From contig OZ239144.1 of NCBI GenBank assembly GCA_965194505.1, forward strand, positions 1,674,001 to 1,738,000: 64,000 nucleotides of DNA, given 5' to 3'. The first letter of the stretch is position 1. Each line of letters starts with the position of its first letter. Origin of the DNA: Hahnella aquatica. GTDB taxonomy: Bacteria > Pseudomonadota > Gammaproteobacteria > Burkholderiales > Burkholderiaceae_A. The position numbers were made by a program, and so were the translations under genes. The notes under the pieces were generated by a model. That model made no database searches. It saw only the letters and a list, made by a program, of their open reading frames with translations, and was not told the origin of the DNA. Positions 7,812-14,917 of this stretch are shown here, one piece after another.

Positions 7812-8846
7812 ATGCAAGTCGCGACAAAGCCCAACCGCTACCAAACCATCCTGCAGACCCTAGCCCCCGACATGGCCGAGGTCGATCGGGTGCTCACCAA
7901 CCGCCTGCAGAGCGACGTGCCCTTGGTCCGTCAGGTGGCGCAGTACATCATTCAGGGTGGCGGCAAGCGGATGCGGCCGGTGCTGGTCATCCTGAGCGCA
8001 CGCGCCCTTTTTGCCCACCAGCAGGCTCACCAGCAGGCCCAAGGCCGCATGGTCACCCTGCCGGCCAGCGCCGTGGCCGACCTGGCGGTGATTGTGGAGT
8101 TTATTCATACCGCCACCCTGCTGCACGACGACGTGGTCGATGAATCCGGCATGCGCCGCAGTCGCCAGACCGCCAATGCCATTTTCGGCAACGCTGCAAG
8201 CGTGCTGGTGGGCGACTTTCTCTATTCCCGGGCCTTCCAAATGATGGTGAGCATAAACTCACTTCCCGTCATGGCGGTGCTCTCGGAGGCCACCAACGTC
8301 ATTGCCGAAGGCGAAGTCTTGCAACTGATGAACTGCCAGGACCCAGACGTCGATGAGGCCCGTTACCTGCAGGTCATCCGCTTCAAGACTGCCAAGCTCT
8401 TTGAGGCCTCCGCCAGCCTGCCAGCCGTGCTGGCAGGTGAGCCCGCGGCGCTGGTCGAGGCCTTCGCAGCCTACGGTCGGCACATCGGCACGGCCTTTCA
8501 GCTCACCGACGACATCCTGGACTACAGCGGCGATGAGACGGAGATGGGCAAACAGTTGGGCGACGACCTTCGGGAGGGCAAGCCAACCCTGCCACTGATT
8601 CGGCTCCTCTCCAACGGCAGCGCCAGCGACCAGGCCCTGATTCGAGCGGCCATCATCCAGCCGGAGTCGGCCGACATCGAGGCCGTGATTGGTCGGGTGC
8701 GGGCGTCCGACGCCCTTCTTTACGCCAGGGACGTGGCCGAGCAGGAATGCCGTCGAGCCCGCGAGGCCCTGGCCCCCTTGGCCGATTCCGAGGCGAAAAC
8801 ATCCCTGCTAGACTTGGCCTCCTTTGTACTTGAGCGCCAGGGTTGA
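7812..8846 (+). CDS. ispB: Octaprenyl/polyprenyl diphosphate synthase
   Basis: This trans-isoprenyl diphosphate synthase makes the C40-type side chain of ubiquinone. The 344-residue protein has both aspartate-rich motifs, LLHDDVVDE near residue 103 and LTDDILDY near 233, plus GGGKRMRP near residue 52. The start is ATG 7812, giving an N-terminus like E. coli IspB. An earlier in-frame ATG at 7755 lies inside the divergent rplU promoter and is unlikely. The rplU/ispB divergent pair is a widely conserved arrangement. The chain length made cannot be read from the sequence with certainty. Confidence 0.93.
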   Translation: MQVATKPNRYQTILQTLAPDMAEVDRVLTNRLQSDVPLVRQVAQYIIQGGGKRMRPVLVILSARALFAHQQAHQQAQGRMVTLPASAVADLAVIVEFIHTATLLHDDVVDESGMRRSRQTANAIFGNAASVLVGDFLYSRAFQMMVSINSLPVMAVLSEATNVIAEGEVLQLMNCQDPDVDEARYLQVIRFKTAKLFEASASLPAVLAGEPAALVEAFAAYGRHIGTAFQLTDDILDYSGDETEMGKQLGDDLREGKPTLPLIRLLSNGSASDQALIRAAIIQPESADIEAVIGRVRASDALLYARDVAEQECRRAREALAPLADSEAKTSLLDLASFVLERQG

Positions 8847-8857
8847 CTCCCTGTAAT
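8830..8857 (+). promoter_or_regulatory. Likely promoter of tRNA-Pro
   Basis: TTGAGC (8830-8835), a 16-base spacer and TGTAAT (8852-8857) lie across the 3' end of ispB, just before the tRNA. The -10 box ends 6 bases before the mature tRNA 5' end. Confidence 0.4.
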
Positions 8858-8863
8858 CGCCGT

Positions 8864-8940
<77 letters not shown>

Positions 8941-8976
8941 CTCCGCAAGCATTGCTGATAAGGAATCAACAACCGC

Positions 8977-10278
8977 TTGAGCGACCTCCCGTTCTGGGCA
9001 CAGGCCCTCGCCATCGTCGTCCTTCTGCTGATTTCGGCCTTCTTTTCGATGTCCGAGACCAGCCTCATGGCGGTGAATCGTTACAAGATGCGGCACCTGG
9101 CCTCGCAGGGTCGGCGCAGCGCCAAGCAGGTCATTCGACTGCTCGGCAGAACAGACCAACTGCTCGCCAGCATTCTCTTGGGCAACAACCTCGTCAATGC
9201 GGCACTCACCACGCTGATCACAGCCACCGCCATCCAGACCTTTGGCAACGAAGACTCGGTCCTGGCCGTGGCCACCGCCATTGCGGCGGGATTGCTGATC
9301 ATATTCGGGGAGATTCTGCCCAAGACCATCGGTGCGAACCGGGCCGAGGCAGCAGCCATGGGCAGCAGCCATGGCCTGATTCCAGTGATTTACCTGCTTC
9401 GGCCTTTTGTTTGGGTTCTCAATGGCCTGATCTCCGTCCTCTTGCGGCTCTTTCGAGTCTCATCGCCCAGCAACCGCTCCGAGGGCATGACCACCGACGA
9501 GCTCCGAACAGCGGTGCTCGAGAGCGCGGCCTTCATTCCGAGCCAACACCGCAGCATCCTGCTCAACCTCTTCGACCTGGAAGACCTGCGTGTGGACGAC
9601 GTCATGGTGGCCAGGGGCCGAATCGAGGCGCTCGACCTCGAAGACGACGAGGCCACCCTGATCGAGCAGATCTCCACCTGCTTTCACAACAACCTGCCCG
9701 TCTACCGCGGCGAGCTCCATCAGATCGAAGGCATCCTCCACGTCCGCAAGGCCCTCACCATGCTGGCCCACGACGACTTCAGCAAGGAGCGGCTCATCGA
9801 GGCCCTCACGCCCGCCTATTTCATTCCGTCGGGCAGCAAGCTCTTCTCCCAGCTGACCCACTTTCAAAGCAACCGTCAGCAGCTCGCCCTGGTGGTGGAT
9901 GAATACGGGGAGGTCGAGGGGCTGCTCACCCTGCAGGACATCATCGAGGAACTGGTGGGCGAATTCTCCGGCCAGGACCCTCAACGACAGGCAAAATCAC
10001 TGCAGTGGTCCTCAGACGGCACCGCCGTCGTGGAGGGCGCGAGCCTCGTGCGGGACATCAATCGGCGGCTCGACCTCAGCCTGCCAGTCGATGGCCCCAA
10101 GACCATCAACGGCCTGATCCTTGAGCAGTTGCAAGACATCCCCGAGGCCAACCTGGGCCTGAAGATCGGCAACACGCCGTTGGAAATTGTTCAAATTCAA
10201 GACCGCATGATTCGACGCGTCCTGCTCCACCGGCCATTGGCCAGCACCCAGCCCGACCCCGAGTCCGACCATGAATGA
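8977..10278 (+). CDS. CNNM/CorC-type membrane protein with CBS pair
   Basis: This 433-residue HlyC/CorC-family (UPF0053) protein has a DUF21/CNNM domain of about four membrane helices (1-150), two CBS domains (about 210-330) that bind adenine nucleotides in relatives, and a CorC_HlyC domain at the C-terminus (about 345-425). Family members are implicated in Mg2+ or Co2+ efflux or resistance; the substrate here is not known. The start is TTG at 8977, the only start that keeps the whole first helix, with AAGGA about 13 bases upstream. Its stop overlaps the next gene by 8 bases. Confidence 0.88.
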   Translation: MSDLPFWAQALAIVVLLLISAFFSMSETSLMAVNRYKMRHLASQGRRSAKQVIRLLGRTDQLLASILLGNNLVNAALTTLITATAIQTFGNEDSVLAVATAIAAGLLIIFGEILPKTIGANRAEAAAMGSSHGLIPVIYLLRPFVWVLNGLISVLLRLFRVSSPSNRSEGMTTDELRTAVLESAAFIPSQHRSILLNLFDLEDLRVDDVMVARGRIEALDLEDDEATLIEQISTCFHNNLPVYRGELHQIEGILHVRKALTMLAHDDFSKERLIEALTPAYFIPSGSKLFSQLTHFQSNRQQLALVVDEYGEVEGLLTLQDIIEELVGEFSGQDPQRQAKSLQWSSDGTAVVEGASLVRDINRRLDLSLPVDGPKTINGLILEQLQDIPEANLGLKIGNTPLEIVQIQDRMIRRVLLHRPLASTQPDPESDHE

Positions 10279-10963
10279 GTGGTCAACACCGAGCGGCATG
10301 GCCACGATTGGCACGCCCCTGCTGATGGCCGCCCTCATGCCCGTGATGCTGGGCTTGTGGCTTCGTTGGAGTCGGGCAGAACTCGTGCGCTGGGTGTCGC
10401 CGGGCCAGGGCCAATCCGCCTCGCAACTCAGCGCTGGCTGGGCGGTGCTGGCCACGGTGGTCGGACTGCTGATCGGTCTGCTCTCGGTGAGCCTGCCCAC
10501 CGCCGCACCGCTGTCCATGGCCTTGTCCCTGACCCTCTTGGTCAGCGGCCTCATGGCAGCCTCCCGAATCGACCTCCTCACCCAGTTGCTGCCCAACCGC
10601 ATCACATGGGGGCTGCTGGGCGTGGGCCTGGCGGTCAGCCTGCTCCCAAACTGGCCCACGACGCCCGAGGCCTCAATCACGGGCGCACTGCTTGGCGCGG
10701 GCCTGGTGGCATTCATCATGTGGGCCTGGCCTCGGCGCGCATCCCAAGATGCCGCGATGGGCCGTGGAGACCTTGCACTCCTGGCTGCCCTGGGTGCCTG
10801 GCTCGGACCCCTGGCACCCTTCGCCGCCCTGGGCCTCGGGGCCCTGCTGATGCTGCCGCTGGTGGCCTGGGGCCTCTGGCGGCAGAAGTGGTCGGGCCAA
10901 ACCCAACTGCCCTTCGGCCCGGCGCTCTGCATCGGCGGGCTGCTCACCCCACTGCTCACATAA
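10271..10963 (+). CDS. Short prepilin peptidase-like protein (A24 domain only)
   Basis: This is a 230-residue membrane protein. The C-terminal half carries both features of type IV prepilin peptidases: IDLLTQLLPN (usually DxxxxLLPD, first catalytic Asp) and GRGDLALLAALGAWLG (second catalytic Asp). The N-terminal part is hydrophobic but lacks the cytosolic loop with two CxxC pairs seen in full PilD, so the methyltransferase half is absent. It lies directly upstream of coaE and zapD, which is the normal place of pilD in pilB-pilC-pilD-coaE operons, but pilB and pilC are not here. It probably descends from PilD; whether it still cuts prepilins is unknown. Confidence 0.75.
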   Translation: MNEWSTPSGMATIGTPLLMAALMPVMLGLWLRWSRAELVRWVSPGQGQSASQLSAGWAVLATVVGLLIGLLSVSLPTAAPLSMALSLTLLVSGLMAASRIDLLTQLLPNRITWGLLGVGLAVSLLPNWPTTPEASITGALLGAGLVAFIMWAWPRRASQDAAMGRGDLALLAALGAWLGPLAPFAALGLGALLMLPLVAWGLWRQKWSGQTQLPFGPALCIGGLLTPLLT

Positions 10964-11595
10964 TGATCAAAGCCGCTCCCGCCCGAGTCGTGGTGCTCAC
11001 CGGCGGGATTGGCGCCGGAAAGTCGATGGCCATGACCAGCTTTGAGCGGCTCGGTGTGGCCTGCCTCGACGCAGACGACATCTCTCGCCAACTCACAGCA
11101 AGCCACGGAGAGGCCATGGCCGAGATCATCTCGCGCTGGGGGCCCGAGGTGGCCTGCCCGGATGGAAGCCTGAACCGTGCCGTCATGCGAGACCTCGTTT
11201 TCAGGGAACCCCAAGCGCGACAAGCCCTGGAGGCCATCCTCCACCCCAAAGTTCAAGCACGTGCCCAGGCGTTCTTCCAGTCCTGCAGGGCGCCTTATCT
11301 GGTGTACGTGGTGCCGCTCTGGTTTGAGATTCACGGATTCCAACGCCCAGACTGGGTCTGGCGAATCGTGACCATCATCGCACCACTGCAGGCAAGGCTG
11401 GATCGGCTCGACCGCCGCTCGCCCATGCCCACGGATGTCCTCGAGGGCATTCTCCAGCGCCAGTCTGATGACCAGACCCGGGCTGCAGGAGCCGACCACA
11501 TCCTTCACAATGATGGCATCCCGGCCGCGCTCGACCAGCGCGTGGTCGCCCTCCATGCCCAGCTCAAAGACGATGCAACGGTCCATTCCAGCTGA
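10963..11595 (+). CDS. coaE: Dephospho-CoA kinase
   Basis: CoaE phosphorylates the ribose 3'-hydroxyl of dephospho-CoA in the last step of CoA synthesis. The 210-residue protein has the P-loop GGIGAGKS near its N-terminus, the DADDISRQL stretch after it and the LDRLDRRSPM region of the lid. The ATG at 10963 shares a base with the preceding stop (TAATG), so translation is coupled to the prepilin-peptidase-like gene. zapD follows 19 bases later. Confidence 0.94.
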   Translation: MIKAAPARVVVLTGGIGAGKSMAMTSFERLGVACLDADDISRQLTASHGEAMAEIISRWGPEVACPDGSLNRAVMRDLVFREPQARQALEAILHPKVQARAQAFFQSCRAPYLVYVVPLWFEIHGFQRPDWVWRIVTIIAPLQARLDRLDRRSPMPTDVLEGILQRQSDDQTRAAGADHILHNDGIPAALDQRVVALHAQLKDDATVHSS

Positions 11596-11602
11596 GATCA
11601 GA

Positions 11603-11608
11603 CATAAT
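11603..11608 (+). promoter_or_regulatory. -10-like box before zapD
   Basis: CATAAT (5 of 6 consensus bases) ends 6 bases before the zapD ATG. No ribosome-binding site is visible between them. With a typical 6-base spacing, transcription would start on the A of the start codon. Confidence 0.35.
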
Positions 11609-11614
11609 GCGCGG

Positions 11615-12409
11615 ATGGACTCTTCTGTCGATCCGCCCGCCACTGCAGGCCTTCAGGTCTTTGAGTTTCCCTGCAACGAGCGGGTGAGAACCATGCTCCG
11701 GCTTGAATGCCTGAGCCACCGCTATAGCCTGCTCAAGAAGCAAGACTGTTCCGCATCCCACGAGGCGGCCCTGGCCACCCTCTTCGAGCTCTACGACCTT
11801 CTCTCCAATCGCAGCGACATCAAGAACGAATTGCTCCAAGAACTCGAGCGCCAACGGCAGCAACTTGCCAAGTTCGAAGGGCTTCCCGATGTCTCCAACG
11901 ATCGGCTTCAGGCGGTCATTGGCGAGATCGGTGCCATCTTTGCTGCCCTGGGAGATGTTCGGCTTCGCCTCGGTGCCCACATGAATGAGCTCGAGTTCCT
12001 CATGGCCATCAAGGGCCGAGCGGGCATTCCCGCGGGCAACTGCGGCTTCGACCTCCCAGCCTTGTCTGTCTGGCTCAAACGAGATGCGGCGAGCCGCCGA
12101 GGGGCCCTCGAAGAGTGGGTTCGGCCGCTTCAGCCATTGCTCGACGCCGTCGACCTCGGCCTCAAGCTGCTGCGCCAGGGTGCATCGCCCGTGGCATACG
12201 ACGCACAGAATGGTTCCTTCGAACTCAGCCTCAGTGGCCAGCAGATTCGTCTGATTCGCATCGAGACACGCGACCCGCAAGAGCTTGTCTGCGATGTCAG
12301 TTCAAACAAGTATGTGGTGGCCATCCGATTCCGCAAGCTCGATGCATCCCTCAAGCTGCAGCCCATCGCTGGCCATACGGCCTTTGAACTGACGCTCTGT
12401 GACTTCTAG
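11615..12409 (+). CDS. zapD: Cell division protein ZapD
   Basis: ZapD (DUF1342) crosslinks and bundles FtsZ filaments at the division ring. The 264-residue protein contains the family N-terminal pattern FEFPCNERVRTMLRLE, followed by long helices and a C-terminal beta-rich part. The start ATG 11615 adds about 15 residues before this pattern; the gene may be leaderless. It lies after coaE, as in many beta- and gammaproteobacteria. Its last 59 bases overlap the 3' end of mutT on the other strand. Confidence 0.93.
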   Translation: MDSSVDPPATAGLQVFEFPCNERVRTMLRLECLSHRYSLLKKQDCSASHEAALATLFELYDLLSNRSDIKNELLQELERQRQQLAKFEGLPDVSNDRLQAVIGEIGAIFAALGDVRLRLGAHMNELEFLMAIKGRAGIPAGNCGFDLPALSVWLKRDAASRRGALEEWVRPLQPLLDAVDLGLKLLRQGASPVAYDAQNGSFELSLSGQQIRLIRIETRDPQELVCDVSSNKYVVAIRFRKLDASLKLQPIAGHTAFELTLCDF

Positions 12410-12821
12410 CCCGCTCTAGCACGGGCAGGGTGGCTGGCAGGACGGGAAACGGTGCCGGCCCATCCAGGCGAATCCAACACAACTGCTGGCCCTCCAGTCC
12501 GGCCTCTGCAGCCAAGTGCATCAACTGGCCTGCGGCCCTCCAGCGTGTAACCCAAAAGAAATGAAGCCTCACATGGGCATGGCTGTAGGCATGTGTGGCC
12601 GACCAGCCAAAGCTGGCCTGCTCCACCGACACGCCCAGCTCTTCTTGAAGCTCGCGGGCCAGGGCATCCTCGAGTGACTCATTGGGCTCCTGTTTGCCAC
12701 CCGGGCATTCCCACCAGCCCGCATAGACTTTGCCGAGTGGTCGGCTGGCCAGCAGCACTTGTTGCCGATCCTCGGAGAGGATCAGACCCGCCACCACACG
12801 GAGCTCAGGCGCTGTGTCCAT
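12351..12821 (-). CDS. mutT: MutT-like Nudix hydrolase (8-oxo-dGTPase type)
   Basis: This is a 156-residue Nudix protein. It has the MutT signature: VVAGLILSEDRQQVLLASRP, then a GWWECPGGKQE stretch and the Nudix box ending RELQEELGV at about residues 38-65. MutT hydrolyses 8-oxo-dGTP and prevents A-T to C-G changes. The ATG at 12821 lies inside the end of the ATPase gene (17-base overlap), so it is coupled to it. The secA-argJ-ATPase-mutT order supports the MutT call over other Nudix enzymes. Confidence 0.88.
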   Translation of the reverse strand: MDTAPELRVVAGLILSEDRQQVLLASRPLGKVYAGWWECPGGKQEPNESLEDALARELQEELGVSVEQASFGWSATHAYSHAHVRLHFFWVTRWRAAGQLMHLAAEAGLEGQQLCWIRLDGPAPFPVLPATLPVLERARSHRASVQRPYGQRWAAA

Positions 12822-13701
12822 GGTGGCTGGCGGCCCAGTCCTTGGCAAAGGCAAGGGCCACGCGGCCAGAGCGCGACCCCCGGGCGGTGGCCCACTGGAG
12901 CGCCTCTCGCCGGGCCGCCTCATGGTCGGCCGCAGGAACGCCATGCACGGAGAGCCAATGCGAGACGATGTCCAGGTAGTGGGTCTGGCTGAAGCTGTGA
13001 AAGGACACCCAGAGGCCAAATCGCTCCGACAGCGAGATGCGCTCCTCCACGGTCTCGCCAGGATGAATCTCACCATCGGCATCGGTGTGGGCCGACAAGT
13101 TGTCGCGCATTGACTCGCTCATGAGATGCCGACGGTTGGACGTTGCGTAGACCAACAGGTTGTCGGCCTGGGCAGACAAGCCACCATCGAGAACGGTCTT
13201 GAGTGCCTTGTAGGCGGCATCGCCTGTCTCAAAGGAGAGGTCGTCACAGAACAGAATGAACCGCTCTGGCCGACCATGAACCTGGTCGGCGATCTCGGGC
13301 AGGTCGACCATGTCGGACTTGTCCACCTCGATGAGGCGCAGGCCTCTCGCACCGTAAGCCGTCAGGCAGGCCCGCACCAGAGACGACTTTCCGGTGCCCC
13401 TGGCACCGGTGAGCAGGACGTTGTTTGCCGGTCGGCCCGACACGAACTGCTCGGTGTTGCGAACCACACGCTCGGCCTGGGACTCAATATGGCAGAGGTC
13501 GGCCAGCGAAATGCTTGCAAAGTGCTGCACCGGCACGAGGGCCGCGGTGGGGCCCAAGGCTGCCGGGCGGCGAACCCAGCGAAAGGCCCATTGGCTCGAA
13601 AAATCCACCGGTGCTGGCGGCTGCGGCAGCATGGCGTCGAGCTTGTGCAGAACCCGCACCAGGCTCGCACGCCAGTCTGAATCAGGATCGATAGTCGGCA
13701 T
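12805..13701 (-). CDS. DUF815-family AAA ATPase
   Basis: This 298-residue protein belongs to the DUF815 ATPase family. Walker A GARGTGKSS lies near residue 105 and Walker B FCDDLSFE near 155. A sensor-1-like YATSNRRHL and an arginine-rich SRSGR stretch follow. The function is unproven, though the family commonly sits between argJ and mutT in betaproteobacteria. The ATG at 13701 overlaps the argJ 3' end by 20 bases, giving a tightly coupled argJ-ATPase-mutT unit. Confidence 0.85.
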   Translation of the reverse strand: MPTIDPDSDWRASLVRVLHKLDAMLPQPPAPVDFSSQWAFRWVRRPAALGPTAALVPVQHFASISLADLCHIESQAERVVRNTEQFVSGRPANNVLLTGARGTGKSSLVRACLTAYGARGLRLIEVDKSDMVDLPEIADQVHGRPERFILFCDDLSFETGDAAYKALKTVLDGGLSAQADNLLVYATSNRRHLMSESMRDNLSAHTDADGEIHPGETVEERISLSERFGLWVSFHSFSQTHYLDIVSHWLSVHGVPAADHEAARREALQWATARGSRSGRVALAFAKDWAASHHGHSA

Positions 13702-14917
13702 TGATCGTGACGTAATCGTGAGAGAGGTCACAGGTCCAGATGGTGGCCGACGACTGCCCACGGCCCAGTCGAATCTCCACCTCAATCTCTGCAGGCGCCA
13801 TGACGGCCTGGCCATCAGCCTCGGTGTAACTCGGCGCTCGTCCGCCGTCTTGGGCCACCAGCAGGCCATTGATCCGCACCGAGACCAGATTGGTGTCGAA
13901 GTTCGGCAGGCCGCTGTAGCCGACGGCGGCCAGGATACGGCCCAGGTTGGGATCGCTGGCAAAGAAGGCCGTCTTCACCAGCGGGGAGTGGGCCACGGCA
14001 TAAGCAACCTGCCGCGCCTCCAAAGCCGAGCCAGCATCCTGAACCCGGATGGTCATGAATTTCGTGGCACCCTCACCGTCTCGAACGATGGCCTGGGCGA
14101 GGCCCTCGGCCAGTTCAAACCATGCGGCCTCAAAACGAGTCCAGTCGGATGCGGCCTGCCCTGTCCCGTGGGGTGACAGGACCACGCCCGACTGGCCCGT
14201 GGCCACCGTCACATAGGAGTCGTTGGTCGAGGTGTCACCATCGACCGTGATGGCATTGAAGGAACGATCGGCTGCGGCACGCGTGAGTGCCGCCAGGACC
14301 GCTGTGTCCATGGCGGCATCGGTGGCCATGTAGCCCAGCATGGTCGCCATGTTGGGACGAATCATGCCGGCCCCTTTGGAGATGCCCGTGATGACCACCT
14401 CACCATTCGAGAGGCGCACCCGCCGGCTCATGGCCTTGGGCTGGGTGTCTGTGGTCATGATGGCCTGCGCAGCATCGAGCCAATCGGCCTCAGGGGCAGC
14501 GGCCGCCTGCACGAGCCCCGCCTGAAGTTTGTCCATGGGAAGGTGTTCCAGAATCACCCCCGTGGAGAAAGGCAGGACCTGCTCAGCCGCCACGCCCAGG
14601 GACTGCGCCACCCAGTCACAGGTCTGCTGGGCATTCAAGAGGCCTTGCCGGCCGGTTCCAGCATTGGCGCAGCCGGTGTTGACCACCAAGGCCCGGATGG
14701 CTTTCCCGCTGGCAAGGTGGGCACGGCAGACCTGAACCGGTGCCGCACAAAAGGCATTCTGGGTGAAGACACCCGCCACCGTGCTGCCCTCGGCAAGCCT
14801 CATGAGGAGGAGGTCTTTTCGGCCAGACTTCCGAATGCCGGCACTCACCACCGAGAGAGAGACCCCCGCCACAGGGAGCAGCGAGGCTCGATCGGGTGGC
14901 GGGAGTTGAACGGGCAC
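13682..14917 (-). CDS. argJ: Bifunctional glutamate N-acetyltransferase/amino-acid acetyltransferase ArgJ
   Basis: ArgJ transfers the acetyl group from N-acetylornithine to glutamate and may also use acetyl-CoA, so it runs the cyclic arginine pathway. The protein has about 411 residues. The self-cleavage site motif KGAGMIRPNMATML, cut before the Thr, lies near residue 190, and DGDTSTND lies downstream. I prefer the GTG at 14917, which overlaps the secA stop as TAGTG and gives the usual VPVxLPxP N-terminus. An ATG at 14938 would add 7 residues and overlap secA more. Confidence 0.94.
   Translation of the reverse strand: MPVQLPPPDRASLLPVAGVSLSVVSAGIRKSGRKDLLLMRLAEGSTVAGVFTQNAFCAAPVQVCRAHLASGKAIRALVVNTGCANAGTGRQGLLNAQQTCDWVAQSLGVAAEQVLPFSTGVILEHLPMDKLQAGLVQAAAAPEADWLDAAQAIMTTDTQPKAMSRRVRLSNGEVVITGISKGAGMIRPNMATMLGYMATDAAMDTAVLAALTRAAADRSFNAITVDGDTSTNDSYVTVATGQSGVVLSPHGTGQAASDWTRFEAAWFELAEGLAQAIVRDGEGATKFMTIRVQDAGSALEARQVAYAVAHSPLVKTAFFASDPNLGRILAAVGYSGLPNFDTNLVSVRINGLLVAQDGGRAPSYTEADGQAVMAPAEIEVEIRLGRGQSSATIWTCDLSHDYVTINADYRS

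Noticed and set aside
7717..7827. Upstream extension of rplU
   Set aside because: It would add 37 residues before the universal MYAVIKTGGKQ start and runs through the promoter.
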